Notes: generated by a model not told the origin, from the sequence alone. A stretch of DNA of 64,000 bases from Paracoccaceae bacterium (GCA_006226775.1 SBGD01000015.1:23749-87748); one strand, 5' to 3'. Shown: positions 49,079-58,030, numbered from the stretch's first letter. Numbers and translations: made by a program.

Positions 49079-49121
49079 GAAAATCCATCGATGGATTTTC
49101 ACCGATTTGTCGACAAATCGG
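49079..49121. repeat. double-palindrome repeat, copy 2 (inverted)
   Basis: A 22-bp perfect palindrome centred on CCATCGATGG (49079-49100) is followed by a 20-bp perfect palindrome centred on TTGTCGACAA (49102-49121). Order is reversed relative to copy 1 at 45297-45342. Where arms differ between copies (CTGTCGACAG against TTGTCGACAA; GATCC..GGATC against AATCC..GGATT) both sides changed together. Located between rppH and ctpA. Confidence 0.85.
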
Positions 49122-49154
49122 CCCGCCCGGCACCACCGGACAGGCCAACAGGGC

Positions 49155-50495
49155 TTACTCCGCCGGGGGGGCCAGCGCGGTCAGCCCCTTGAGGATGTCG
49201 ATGGCATAGGCCAGCTGGTAATCCTCTTCGCGCAGCTCGGCCGCGGCTTCGGCCTTGGCGCGGTCTTCCTCGATCTGGCGCACCTCGTCCTCGGTCAGGC
49301 TGTCATTGTCCAGCCTTCCGCGCAGATCGGCCTCCGAGCGCGAGCGCCGGGTCGTCTCGTCCTCGTCCTCTTCGGCGTTGGGATCGCGGCGCGGCTGTTC
49401 GACCACGATGTCGGGCGAGACGCCCAGCGCCTGGATCGACCGGCCCGAGGGCGTGTAATAGCGCGCCGTGGTCAGCCGCATCGCGCCGTCGCCGCGCAGC
49501 GGCATCACCGTCTGGACCGAACCCTTGCCGAAGCTCTTGGTGCCCACCACGATGGCGCGGCGGTGATCCTGCAGCGCACCGGCCACGATCTCGGACGCGG
49601 AGGCCGAACCGCCGTTGATCAGCACCACGATCGGCTTGCCGCCGGTCAGATCGCCCGGCGTGGCATTGTAGCGCTCGCCATCCTCGGGCTGGCGGCCGCG
49701 GGTCGAGACGATCTCGCCCTTCTCGAGGAAGGCGTCCGAGACCCGGATCGCCTGGGTCAGCAGCCCGCCGGGGTTGTTGCGCAGGTCGAGCACGATGCCG
49801 TTGACCTTGTCGATCCCGCCCGCGGTCTCGATCTCCTTGGCCAGCGAGGATTCGAGGTTGGGCATGGTCTGGTCGTTGAAGGTGGCGATCCGCAGCACGA
49901 CCGAATCGCCCTGCACGCGCGAGCGCACGGCGGTCAGCGTGATGGTGTCGCGGATGATCGAGACGTCGAAAGGCTCGGCCTCGCCCTCGCGCACGATGGT
50001 GATGATGATCTCGGACCCCACCGGGCCGCGCATCAGTTCGACCGCCTCGTCGAGGTTCAGCCCCAGCACCGATTCGCCATCGACATGGGTGATGAAATCG
50101 CCCGATTCGATGCCTGCCGCCGCCGCCGGGGTGCCGTCGATCGGCGAGACCACCTTGACGAAACCCTCTTCCTGGGTGACCTCGATGCCCAGCCCGCCGA
50201 ACTCGCCGCGGGTCTGCACCCGCATGTCGGCGGCGTCGTCGGGCGAGAGATAGCTGGAATGCGGGTCGAGCGAGGTCAGCATGCCGTTGATCGCCGCCTC
50301 GATCAACTCGCCCTCGTCGACCTCTTCGACGTATTGCGCGCGGATGCGCTCGAAGATGTCGCCGAACAGGTCGAGCTGCTCATAGACATTGGACGATTTC
50401 CGGCCCTCCTGCGCCAGCAGCGGACCGGCCACCTGGGTCGTCGCGATGATGCCTGCCAATGTGCCGCCAATGGCAGCCATTACGAACTTTCTCAT
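49155..50495 (-). CDS. ctpA: carboxy-terminal processing protease, S41 family
   Basis: 446 residues. N-terminal membrane anchor or signal peptide (MRKFVMAAIGGTLAGIIATTQ), so it acts in the periplasm. A PDZ domain (~85-170; GGLGIEVTQEEGFVKVVSPI) precedes the protease core with VLDLRNNPGGLL, the nucleophile Ser in NGGSASASEIVAGAL and the Lys in TKSFGKGSVQT (Ser-Lys dyad). The C-terminus is acidic and helical. CtpA-type proteases trim periplasmic proteins and control peptidoglycan hydrolases. It lies seven bases after the EnvC-like gene, with which it probably works in cell-wall turnover. Confidence 0.95.
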   Translation of the reverse strand: MRKFVMAAIGGTLAGIIATTQVAGPLLAQEGRKSSNVYEQLDLFGDIFERIRAQYVEEVDEGELIEAAINGMLTSLDPHSSYLSPDDAADMRVQTRGEFGGLGIEVTQEEGFVKVVSPIDGTPAAAAGIESGDFITHVDGESVLGLNLDEAVELMRGPVGSEIIITIVREGEAEPFDVSIIRDTITLTAVRSRVQGDSVVLRIATFNDQTMPNLESSLAKEIETAGGIDKVNGIVLDLRNNPGGLLTQAIRVSDAFLEKGEIVSTRGRQPEDGERYNATPGDLTGGKPIVVLINGGSASASEIVAGALQDHRRAIVVGTKSFGKGSVQTVMPLRGDGAMRLTTARYYTPSGRSIQALGVSPDIVVEQPRRDPNAEEDEDETTRRSRSEADLRGRLDNDSLTEDEVRQIEEDRAKAEAAAELREEDYQLAYAIDILKGLTALAPPAE

Positions 50496-50502
50496 GAAAT
50501 TC

Positions 50503-51621
50503 TTATCCCTTGTCGGTCCGGAACCACTCGGACGGGTCCACGGGCTGATTATGCTCTCTAACCTCTATATAGAGCGTTTCCGGGCGGGCGTTTCCAGCCC
50601 CTTCACCCGATAGTGACACGTCGGTCTGCAAGGTTCCGCCCATCAGTCCGACCGGGTCGCCCGCGGGCAGGACCTGGCCGATCTGGCCGAAGACGGCATC
50701 GAGCCCGGCAAAGACAAAGAGCGTCTCGGCCTGCGGCTCGAGGATGGTGACAAGACCGTAGTTCAGCAGCGGCCCGGCATAGCGCACCGTCGCCGCGGTC
50801 GGCGTGGTGACCACCGCCTGCGCCCCGGTGGCGATCAGGATGCCGGGGCGGCGCACGCCCGCCGCATCGGCCTCGCCCGCGCGGCGCAGCACCTGGCCCT
50901 GCACCGGCAGCGGCAGCGAACCGCGGCGGTGGCTGATGTCGGGCAGGCTTCCGGGGGCCTCGTTCTCGGCGATCTCGCTCAGCCCGCTGGCAAAGCCCGC
51001 CAGGGTTTCGGTCGCCGCGATCAGCACCGCGGTCTGCACCGGGTTCTCGACGAAGCGGCGCGGCAGGTCGGTGCGGTCGGCCACCGCCTTGGACAGGGCG
51101 GTGCGCGCCTGCTGGGCGCCGGTCAGGCCCTCTTCCAGCTTTTCTTCCGCCTCTTCCTGCAACAGCCGCAGCGCCTGGACCTCTTCGAGGTCGGCGCGCA
51201 GCGCATCGGCCTTGGCCTTCAGCCCCGGCGTCACATCCGCCAAGAGCATCCCGGCGCGCGCCGTCCCCGTGGGCCCTGAAGGATGCAGCAGCGTGGCCGG
51301 CGCCGGTGCGCGGGCCATGGATTGCAGCACGCCCAGAAGCTGCGAGATCTCGGCCTCGCGCACCCGCAGATCCTCGGTCAGCTGCGCTTCCTTCAGCGCC
51401 GCACCGCGCAGCCCGTCGCGCAGCGCCGCCAGCCCGGATTCATAGCCCCGGACGATCTCGGTCAGCGCCTTGACCCGCTCGCGCCCGCCCTTGGCCTCGC
51501 CCAGCGCCTGGGCCGATTCCTCGAGAATGCGCACCGCGTCCATCGCCGCCGAGGCCGGGTCGGTCTGGGCGACGGCGGGCGAGGCCAGCACGGCCATCAG
51601 GGTCGCGGCGCGCAGGATCAT
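50503..51621 (-). CDS. EnvC-like murein hydrolase activator, LytM/M23 domain degenerate
   Basis: 372 residues. Signal peptide at 1-18 (LRAATLMAVLASPAVAQ), then a long coiled coil (~20-220, rich in Ala, Glu and Leu), then a C-terminal LytM-like domain (~255-345; GILIATGAQAVVTTPTAATV, YGLVTILEPQAETLFVFAGL). The zinc-ligand His and Asp residues of active M23 peptidases are not visible, so it is likely an activator of amidases like EnvC, not an enzyme. The ATG at 51621 overlaps the gpmI stop by four bases. Followed closely by ctpA; the pair likely serves in daughter-cell separation. Confidence 0.87.
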   Translation of the reverse strand: MILRAATLMAVLASPAVAQTDPASAAMDAVRILEESAQALGEAKGGRERVKALTEIVRGYESGLAALRDGLRGAALKEAQLTEDLRVREAEISQLLGVLQSMARAPAPATLLHPSGPTGTARAGMLLADVTPGLKAKADALRADLEEVQALRLLQEEAEEKLEEGLTGAQQARTALSKAVADRTDLPRRFVENPVQTAVLIAATETLAGFASGLSEIAENEAPGSLPDISHRRGSLPLPVQGQVLRRAGEADAAGVRRPGILIATGAQAVVTTPTAATVRYAGPLLNYGLVTILEPQAETLFVFAGLDAVFGQIGQVLPAGDPVGLMGGTLQTDVSLSGEGAGNARPETLYIEVREHNQPVDPSEWFRTDKG

Positions 51622-53141
51622 GCGATCAGGCTCTCTCCGGTCATGTCTTCCGGCTTTTCGATCTGCATCAGCTCCAGCAGCGTCGGTGCCAGATCCGCCA
51701 GCCGCCCGCCTTGCCGCAGGTTGGCGCCCTCCGGCCCGCCCACCAGGATCACCGGCACCGGGTTCAGCGTATGCGCGGTATGCGGCCCGCCGGTCTCGGG
51801 GTCGACCATCATCTCGCAATTGCCATGGTCGGCGGTGACGATCATCGCGCCGCCTGCCTTGTCCAGCGCCTCCAGCGCCCGGCCCAGCCCGGTATCGACC
51901 GCATTGCAGGCCACCTTGGCCGCTTCCAGGTCGCCGGTATGGCCCACCATGTCGGGGTTGGCGAAGTTCACCACGATCAGGTCATAGCCCTTCTCGATCG
52001 CCTTGACGAACTGGTCCGAGACCTCTGCAGCGCTCATCTCGGGTTGCAGATCATAGGTCGCCACCTTGGGCGAGGGGGCCATGTAGCGGTCCTCGCCTTC
52101 CTCGGGGACTTCCTTGCCACCGTTGAGGAAGAAGGTCACATGTGGATACTTCTCGGTCTCCGCCAGCCGGAACTGTTTCAGCCCCTTGGCGGCGATCCAG
52201 GCACCGAGGGTGTTCCTGACCACCTTCTTCGGATAGGCCGCGGCCATGAAGGTGTCATGAGTCCTGGAGTAATCCACCATGCCGAGGATCGACGCCCAAT
52301 GCGGCCGGTTGCGGCCCTCGAAGCCGTCGAAGTCATCCTCGCCCACCGCCAGCAGGATCTCGCGCGCCCGGTCGGCGCGGAAGTTGAGGCAGAAGAACCC
52401 GTCGCCATCCTTGGCGCCGTCATACCCGCCCACCAGCGTCGCCGGGATGAATTCATCGGTCTCGCCACGGGCATGGGCCTGCCTGACGGCCTCGACGGCA
52501 TTCTTCGCCCGATGCTCCGCCGTGCCGCCCACCATGGCGCGATAGGCCTTCTCCACCCGGTCCCAGCGATTGTCGCGGTCCATGGCGAAATAGCGTCCCG
52601 TCACGGTGCCGACGCGGGCCCCATCCGGCAAGCGCGCCACGAGCGCCTCCAGGAACCCGACGGCAGAGCTTGGCGCCACGTCGCGCCCGTCGGTGACGGC
52701 ATGGATCACCACCGGCACGCCCGCGCTCACCACCATTTCCGCCGCGGCCAGCACATGGTCGATATGGCCATGCACCCCGCCGTCCGAGATCACGCCCATC
52801 AGGTGCGCCGTGCCATCCGCCGCGCGCACGCTCTCGATGAAGGCATGGATCGCCGCATTCGAGAAGAACGACCGGTCCTCGATGGCCAGGTCGATCTGGC
52901 CGAGGTCCATCGCCACCACCCGGCCCGCGCCGATATTGGTATGGCCGACCTCGGAATTGCCCATCTGGCCGGTCGGCAGGCCCACGTCATTGCCATGGGT
53001 GGTCAGCGTCGCATTGGGGCATTCCGCCATCAGCCGGTCGAAGTTCGGCGTGTCCGCAAGGGCCACGGCATTGGCCTCGGTCTCGTCTCTCAGGCCCCAG
53101 CCATCGAGAATGCACAGGACGACAGGTTTCGGCGCGGACAT
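51618..53141 (-). CDS. gpmI: phosphoglycerate mutase, cofactor-independent
   Basis: 507 residues. Interconverts 3- and 2-phosphoglycerate in glycolysis using two Mn. Catalytic Ser is in GQMGNSEVGHTNIGAGR; VTDGRDVAPSSA, NFRADRAREI, NFANPDMVGHTGDLEA and TADHGNCE carry the metal ligands of the alkaline-phosphatase-like fold. The length is standard for the family. It is the first gene of the gpmI-envC-ctpA operon, a conserved arrangement in proteobacteria. Confidence 0.95.
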   Translation of the reverse strand: MSAPKPVVLCILDGWGLRDETEANAVALADTPNFDRLMAECPNATLTTHGNDVGLPTGQMGNSEVGHTNIGAGRVVAMDLGQIDLAIEDRSFFSNAAIHAFIESVRAADGTAHLMGVISDGGVHGHIDHVLAAAEMVVSAGVPVVIHAVTDGRDVAPSSAVGFLEALVARLPDGARVGTVTGRYFAMDRDNRWDRVEKAYRAMVGGTAEHRAKNAVEAVRQAHARGETDEFIPATLVGGYDGAKDGDGFFCLNFRADRAREILLAVGEDDFDGFEGRNRPHWASILGMVDYSRTHDTFMAAAYPKKVVRNTLGAWIAAKGLKQFRLAETEKYPHVTFFLNGGKEVPEEGEDRYMAPSPKVATYDLQPEMSAAEVSDQFVKAIEKGYDLIVVNFANPDMVGHTGDLEAAKVACNAVDTGLGRALEALDKAGGAMIVTADHGNCEMMVDPETGGPHTAHTLNPVPVILVGGPEGANLRQGGRLADLAPTLLELMQIEKPEDMTGESLIA

Positions 53142-53243
53142 GAGGTCTTCCTTGTTCTGGCGACGTTCTGGCGACTCAGCCCCTTTCAGGGCGTCTTCTC
53201 TTTAACAAATACGCAACTGCCACGGTGGCGTCCCGCGGCAGGG

Positions 53244-54056
53244 TCACATTTCGTAGGTCGGATGGAACAATCCCGCGGGCGAGAGCGTGAAGATCTCGGC
53301 CCCGTCCCTGGTCACCCCCACCGAATGCTCGAACTGCGCCGAGAGCGACTTGTCGCGGGTCACCGCGGTCCAGTCGTCGGCCAGCACCTTGGTCTCGGGC
53401 CGGCCGAGGTTGACCATCGGCTCGATGGTGAAGAACATGCCCTCCTCCAGCACCGGCCCGGTGCCGGCGCGGCCATAATGCAGCACGTTGGGCGGCGCAT
53501 GGAAGACCTGGCCCAGCCCATGACCGCAAAAGTCACGCACCACCGACATGCGCTGGCCTTCCACGAAGGACTGGATGGCAAAGCCGATGTCGCCGAAGGT
53601 ATTGCCCGGCCTGACCGCCTCGATCCCGCGCATCAGCGCATCATGGGTCACCTGGATCAGCCGCTCGGACTTGCGGCTGAGCTTGCCCGCCACGTACATC
53701 CGCGAGGTGTCGCCGTACCAGCCATCGACCACCACGGTGACATCGATATTGAGGATATCGCCGTCCTTCAGCTTCTTGTCGCCGGGAATGCCGTGGCAGA
53801 CCACGTGATTGACGCTGATGCAGGAGGCGTGCTGATAGCCCTTGTAGCCGATGGTGGCCGAGGTCGACCCCAGCTCTTCCACCCGGCGTTCGATGAATTC
53901 GTCCAGCGTGCCCGTGGTCTCGCCCACCTGTACCAGATCCGCCACTTCGTCGAGGATCTGCGCGGCGATCTTTCCGGCCGCGTGCATGCCGGCGAAATCG
54001 CCGGGTTCGTGGATCCTGATGCCGTCGCGCGTCATTCGGCCTTTGTGACGCATCAT
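53244..54056 (-). CDS. map: methionine aminopeptidase, type I
   Basis: 270 residues from ATG 54056, which follows GGAGC at eight bases; an ATG 33 bases further up has no such site. Removes the initiator Met from new proteins. Metal ligands lie in LNIDVTVVVDGWYGDTSRM (two Asp), GHGLGQVFHAPPNVLHYG (His) and FFTIEPMVNLG (Glu), with EHSVGVTRDG (Glu) at the C-terminus. Lies upstream of gpmI on the same strand with a 102-base gap. Confidence 0.94.
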   Translation of the reverse strand: MMRHKGRMTRDGIRIHEPGDFAGMHAAGKIAAQILDEVADLVQVGETTGTLDEFIERRVEELGSTSATIGYKGYQHASCISVNHVVCHGIPGDKKLKDGDILNIDVTVVVDGWYGDTSRMYVAGKLSRKSERLIQVTHDALMRGIEAVRPGNTFGDIGFAIQSFVEGQRMSVVRDFCGHGLGQVFHAPPNVLHYGRAGTGPVLEEGMFFTIEPMVNLGRPETKVLADDWTAVTRDKSLSAQFEHSVGVTRDGAEIFTLSPAGLFHPTYEM

Positions 54057-54161
54057 TCGTAATGCTCCGATCTGCGTTGTCACGCCCATACTTATGCGCT
54101 TGCAGCGAAAAGAACCAGACCGCGCGCGCGCCGAAAAGCAGCCTCCGGCGCCGCATGGCGC

Positions 54162-55019
54162 TCAGGCGGTGACCAGCACCCCCATGCCGGCCAGAATCAC
54201 CAGCGCCCAGGTCATTCGCCGGCGCAGGTGGCCTTCGCCCAGAAACAGGCTGCCGGCCAGCACCGTCAAGAGCACGCTGACCTCGCGCGTGGGCGCCACG
54301 AAGGCCACCGGCGTGAAGGTCAGCGCATAGAGCACGAGGATATAGGCCAGCGGGTTGAACAGCGCGATCACGATCACCGCCGCCCGGTGATCGCGCCACT
54401 GCGCCCGGACCAGCGCCCGCCGCCGATGCGCAGTGGGTGCCAGCAGCACCACCCGCGCCGCGCTGGACACGTAATCCAGCAGCAAGGGCGAGATCAGCAG
54501 CACCGAAACCGCATAGGCGTCCCAGACCGTGTAGCTGCCGATCAGCCCGCCCGCCGCCAGCCCGAACAGGATCGAGGTGCGCACATGCGCGCCCGGCCTG
54601 CCGAACCCGCCGGTCAGCATCACCACGCCGAAGACGATCCCCAGCGCGCCCAGCGCCATCTGCAGGCTCACCACCTCGCCCAGGAAGAGCACCGCGAAGG
54701 AGGTCGACAGCAAGGGCCCGGTCGAGCGCGCGGTGGGATAGACCAGCGACAGGTCGCCCTTGCGATAGCCCACCTGCAACAGCAGGAAATAGCCCAGGTG
54801 CAGCGCGGTGCTGCCGGCCAGGAACCACAGTTGCGGCCCGGTGAACTCCGGCGCCTCGCGGACCAGCATCCAGAGCGCCAGCGGCGCATAGATCACCACG
54901 GTCAGGGTGGAAAACAGCCAGACCAGCTCGGGCCCGCCACCGACGCGCTTGAGCTGGACATTCCAGGTGGCGTGGCAGAAGGCGGCTGCCAGCACCAGCG
55001 CAAGACCAAGAAGGGACAC
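54162..55019 (-). CDS. EamA/DMT-superfamily transporter
   Basis: 285 residues with about ten membrane segments in two repeats, as usual for the drug/metabolite transporter family. Each repeat ends in an EamA-type motif (GEVVSLQMALGALGIVFGVV; LAGSLFLGEGHLRRRMTWAL). GTG start at 55019. The substrate is unknown; members export amino acids, nucleosides or other metabolites. Lies on the same strand as the acetyltransferase gene and may be co-expressed with it (22-base gap). Confidence 0.88.
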   Translation of the reverse strand: MSLLGLALVLAAAFCHATWNVQLKRVGGGPELVWLFSTLTVVIYAPLALWMLVREAPEFTGPQLWFLAGSTALHLGYFLLLQVGYRKGDLSLVYPTARSTGPLLSTSFAVLFLGEVVSLQMALGALGIVFGVVMLTGGFGRPGAHVRTSILFGLAAGGLIGSYTVWDAYAVSVLLISPLLLDYVSSAARVVLLAPTAHRRRALVRAQWRDHRAAVIVIALFNPLAYILVLYALTFTPVAFVAPTREVSVLLTVLAGSLFLGEGHLRRRMTWALVILAGMGVLVTA

Positions 55020-55041
55020 GGCCGGACCTCATGTTCGGGCT

Positions 55042-55521
55042 TCAGGCGGGCGCGGAGGCCCCCTGTTCAAGCGATTTCTCCATCTTCGTGCTGTGGCCCT
55101 CCACCGGAAGATACCCCCGGGCGAGGTAGAACCGGCGCGCGGTCCGGGTGCTGTCGAGTCGCAGCCGGGCCATCCCCCGCGCCCGCGCCGCCGCTTCCAG
55201 CGCGGCCACCAGCGCGGTGCTGACGCCTTTGAAGCGCGCCTCGGGGGCGACGTAGTTCACCTGGATCACGCCCTTGCCGCCCAGCATCCCGACCCCGGCG
55301 ATACGGCCCTGCACTTGCGCCACCAGCAGGCAGGCCTCCGGCACCGCCAGCCACTTGGCCCATGTCGCCTCGGTCTTGTTGGCCAGCCAGGGCCCGAGCT
55401 TTGCCGGGTCATTGCCGTGATCGGCCCCGCACAGCGCGGTGATCGAGCGGCGCAGGACATCCATGGCGGCCAGGGCGTCCGCCTCGGTCGCAGGACGGAC
55501 GCTCGGCAGGTACGCGCTCAC
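55042..55521 (-). CDS. GNAT family N-acetyltransferase
   Basis: 159 residues from GTG 55521. It begins YLPSVRPATEADALAAMDVL, typical of GNAT proteins; the acetyl-CoA region is VNYVAPEARFKGVSTALVAA (the Q/RxxGxG/A motif here reads RFKGVS), followed by LDSTRTARRFYLARGYLP. Cytoplasmic; substrate unknown. The start overlaps the stop of the tiny ORF at 55518-55616 (GTGA), which favours that start. Confidence 0.85.
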   Translation of the reverse strand: MSAYLPSVRPATEADALAAMDVLRRSITALCGADHGNDPAKLGPWLANKTEATWAKWLAVPEACLLVAQVQGRIAGVGMLGGKGVIQVNYVAPEARFKGVSTALVAALEAAARARGMARLRLDSTRTARRFYLARGYLPVEGHSTKMEKSLEQGASAPA

Positions 55522-55616
55522 AGCAATGCCCGCACGAAACCGACCCAGACGATCAGACCGCAGACAAGCGCGATCACGGCGTCGGTGCGCAGGGCAAACC
55601 GGCTGGACCGGAACAT
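55518..55616 (-). CDS. tiny ORF with one membrane segment
   Basis: 32 residues: a short basic head (MFRSSRFALRTD) and one hydrophobic segment (AVIALVCGLIVWVGFV). Start ATG 55616 overlaps the stop of the tiny ORF upstream (TGATG) and its stop overlaps the acetyltransferase start (GTGA). Such chained overlaps support real translation although the length is very small. Could be a small inner-membrane protein. No known family. Confidence 0.4.
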   Translation of the reverse strand: MFRSSRFALRTDAVIALVCGLIVWVGFVRALL

Positions 55617-55729
55617 CAGTCCGCGGTCTTTGGCCAACGCCCGTGCATGGACCAGTTGACGGGATCGAAGCGGGAATGCCGTTCGATGCCGTTCCAGACC
55701 CGTGCTGACACGGCCACCAGGAAGGCCAC
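55616..55729 (-). CDS. tiny ORF coupled to the next one
   Basis: 37 residues from GTG 55729, beginning VAFLVAVSARVWNGIERHS and containing RFDPVNWSMHGRWPKTAD. It follows sfsA by 51 bases in the same frame, and no better start is seen. The stop overlaps the ATG of the next tiny ORF. Moderate evidence only; may be a leader peptide or a small protein. Confidence 0.35.
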   Translation of the reverse strand: MAFLVAVSARVWNGIERHSRFDPVNWSMHGRWPKTAD

Positions 55730-55780
55730 GCCGAGGGCAAGGCGGCCGCTTGCAGGGGCCAGCGGGAAAAAAGCGCCATG

Positions 55781-56488
55781 TCATCCCTCGACAAAGGTGA
55801 TGGGCCCGCCGGGCGCGATCCCTTCCGGGCTCAGATCGCAGCCCAGCGCCAGGACCTCGACCCCGGCGGCGCGCGCCGCCTTGAACGCCGCCGCATAACC
55901 CGGGTCGATATCCGCCGCCAGCCGCATCCGCGCACAATCGTTGCGCTGCACCAGGTAGAGCATCACCGCCCGGTGCCCCGCCTCGGCCATCGCCGCCAAC
56001 TCGCCCAGGTGCTTGGTGCCGCGCGCGGTCACGCTGTCGGGAAACTCGGCCAGCCCGGCCTCGCGGCTCAGGGTCACCGATTTCACCTCGATCCAGGCAT
56101 CGCGCCGGCCCACGCCGGTGAGCAGAAAGTCGATCCGGCTGTTCGCTCCGTATTTCACCTCCGCGCGCAGCCGGTCATAGCCCTCCAGCCCCGGCACAGC
56201 ACCCGCCTCCAGCGCGGCGCGCAGCGCGCGGTTGGGCACCGAGGTATCGACGCCCACCAGAACCCCCTCGGCGGGCGAGACCAGCCGCAGCCCGTAATCC
56301 AGCTTCTTTCTCGGGTCGTCGTTCGGCTCCAGCCAGACCGCGAAACCCGGTTCCGCCAGCCCCATCATCGAGCCGGGATTGGCGCAATGGGCCACCACCT
56401 CGCGCCCGTCTTCCAGCCGGCAATCGGCCAGGAACCGTTTGTAGCGGCGGATCAGCCTGGCCGGGACAAGAGGGGTTTGAAAGCGCAT
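55781..56488 (-). CDS. sfsA: DNA/RNA nuclease SfsA family protein
   Basis: 235 residues. The N-terminal RLIRRYKRFLADC and VVAHCANPGSMMGLAEPG, central KKLDYGLRLV, SRIDFLLTG and WIEVKSVTLS, and the C-terminal VLYLVQRNDC-type segment (VMLYLVQRNDCARMRLAADI) are the hallmarks of SfsA (sugar fermentation stimulation protein A), whose PD-(D/E)XK-like core suggests nuclease activity. The cellular role is unclear. Divergent from the molybdopterin-binding-like gene at 56535. Confidence 0.93.
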   Translation of the reverse strand: MRFQTPLVPARLIRRYKRFLADCRLEDGREVVAHCANPGSMMGLAEPGFAVWLEPNDDPRKKLDYGLRLVSPAEGVLVGVDTSVPNRALRAALEAGAVPGLEGYDRLRAEVKYGANSRIDFLLTGVGRRDAWIEVKSVTLSREAGLAEFPDSVTARGTKHLGELAAMAEAGHRAVMLYLVQRNDCARMRLAADIDPGYAAAFKAARAAGVEVLALGCDLSPEGIAPGGPITFVEG

Positions 56489-56534
56489 GAAGCCCGCCTA
56501 TACCTCACATGAGTTGTGTTCAAGGAGGCCCGCA

Positions 56535-57257
56535 ATGGCCAATCCCACCGCCGCCATGCTGGTGATCGGCGACGAGATCCTCTCGGGCCGCACCCGCGAT
56601 GCCAACATGCATTACCTCGCCGGCGAACTGACCAAACACGGCATCGACCTGCGCGAGGTGCGGGTGGTCAGCGACGACGCCCCGGCCATCGTCGCCGCGG
56701 TCCGGGCGCTGGCGGCCAGCCATACCCATGTCTTCACCTCCGGCGGCATCGGCCCGACCCATGACGACATCACCGCCGATTGCATCGCCGAAGCCTTCGA
56801 CCGCCCGATCGACGTGCGCGACGACGCCCGCGCGCTGCTGGCCGAGCACTATGCCAATACCGGGCGCGAGCTGAACGAGGCGCGGCTGCGCATGGCGCGC
56901 ATCCCCGAGGGCGCCGCGCTGATCGAGAACCCGGTGTCGATCGCGCCGGGGTTCATCCTCGAAAACGTCCATGTCATGGCGGGCGTGCCCAATGTCTTTC
57001 AGGCCATGGTGGCCTCGGTCCTGCCGACGCTGACCGGCGGTGCGCCGCTGCTCAGCCAGTCGCTGCGCATCGCGCGCGGCGAAGGCGACATTGCCGGGCC
57101 GCTCAAGGGGCTGGCCGAGGAATTTGCCGATCTCTCCATCGGATCCTACCCGTTCCAGCAGGACGGCGTCCATGGCGCCAACGTGGTGATCCGCGGCGCC
57201 GATGGCGCGCGCGTGGGCGCCGCCATGGCGCGGCTGAGCGAGATATTCGCCGAATGA
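56535..57257 (+). CDS. CinA/MoeA-type molybdopterin-binding-domain protein
   Basis: 240 residues: a stand-alone MoCF-biosynthesis domain as found at the N-terminus of CinA. Motifs are AMLVIGDEILSGRTRDANMHYLA, VFTSGGIGPTHDDITADCIA and FILENVHVMAGVPNVFQAM. No C-terminal nicotinamide-deamidase domain. Strong AAGGAGG site before ATG 56535. Function is uncertain: nucleotide or pterin binding, possibly an ADP-ribose/NMN-related hydrolase. The stop overlaps the acetyltransferase start (ATGA). Confidence 0.88.
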   Translation: MANPTAAMLVIGDEILSGRTRDANMHYLAGELTKHGIDLREVRVVSDDAPAIVAAVRALAASHTHVFTSGGIGPTHDDITADCIAEAFDRPIDVRDDARALLAEHYANTGRELNEARLRMARIPEGAALIENPVSIAPGFILENVHVMAGVPNVFQAMVASVLPTLTGGAPLLSQSLRIARGEGDIAGPLKGLAEEFADLSIGSYPFQQDGVHGANVVIRGADGARVGAAMARLSEIFAE

Positions 57258-57982
57258 CCCCCGATGCCGCCACCCTGCTCCGGGTCTGCGAGGCCACCTG
57301 GCCCGCCGCCCGCACCTTCGACGAGGGCCCCTTTACCTTCCGCGAGGGCCGGGGCGGCGGCAAGCGGGTCTCGGCCACCACGCTCAACCAGGCCGCACCT
57401 CCGCGCGATGAGGACCGGCAACGGGCCGAAGAGCGGATGGCCGCCATGGGCCAGCCGCCGCTCTTCCAGCTGCGCCCCGGCGAGGAGGCTTTCGACCAGC
57501 AGCTCGCCGCCGCAGGCTACGAGATCGTCGACCCGACCGAGGCCCATGTCATCGAGACCGCGCGCCTCACCGACATTCCCATCCCCCGCGTCACCACCTT
57601 CTGCATCTGGGAGCCGCTGGCCATCATGATCGACCTCTGGGCCGCCGCCGGCATCGGCCCGGCACGCCTCGCGGTCATGGAGCGGGCGCAATGCCCCAAG
57701 ACGGCCATCCTCGGGCGGATCGAGGACAGCCCCGGCGCCTGCGCCTATGTCGGGCTCGCGGACGGTATCGCCATGCTGCACGCGCTCGAGGTCACGCCGG
57801 GCAAGCGCCGCAAGGGGCTGGCGCGCTGGATGGTGCGGCAGGCCGCCGTATGGGCTCAGAGTCAGGGCGCCACGCACCTTGCGGCGCTCTGCACCCGCGA
57901 CAACGCGCCGGCCCATGCGCTTTACCACGGCCTGGGATTCGAGAAGGTGGGCGGATACCACTACCGGCGCGGCGCGACTTAG
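57254..57982 (+). CDS. GNAT family N-acetyltransferase with N-terminal extension
   Basis: 242 residues. The first ~110 residues are a helical extension ending in YEIVDPTEAHVIETARL. The GNAT fold begins near residue 145 (VMERAQCPKTAILGRIED), with acetyl-CoA motif VTPGKRRKGLARWMVRQAAV (the R/QxxGxG/A pattern as KRRKGLA) and the terminal LYHGLGFEKVGGYHYR. Cytoplasmic; substrate unknown. It is coupled to the upstream gene by ATGA and convergent with the PRC-barrel gene. Confidence 0.88.
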   Translation: MTPDAATLLRVCEATWPAARTFDEGPFTFREGRGGGKRVSATTLNQAAPPRDEDRQRAEERMAAMGQPPLFQLRPGEEAFDQQLAAAGYEIVDPTEAHVIETARLTDIPIPRVTTFCIWEPLAIMIDLWAAAGIGPARLAVMERAQCPKTAILGRIEDSPGACAYVGLADGIAMLHALEVTPGKRRKGLARWMVRQAAVWAQSQGATHLAALCTRDNAPAHALYHGLGFEKVGGYHYRRGAT

Positions 57983-58030
57983 CGCAGAACCCTGCCGCCG
58001 CGCGACCCGTTCGGCAAGTCGCCACGGAAA

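Noticed and set aside
49059..49148. Longer rppH start
   Set aside because: The extension is translated repeat sequence (double palindrome at 49079-49121), also found after ilvE.
50503..51621. Active M23 metallopeptidase
   Set aside because: The zinc-binding His and Asp residues are not seen in the LytM-like domain, so an activator role is likelier.
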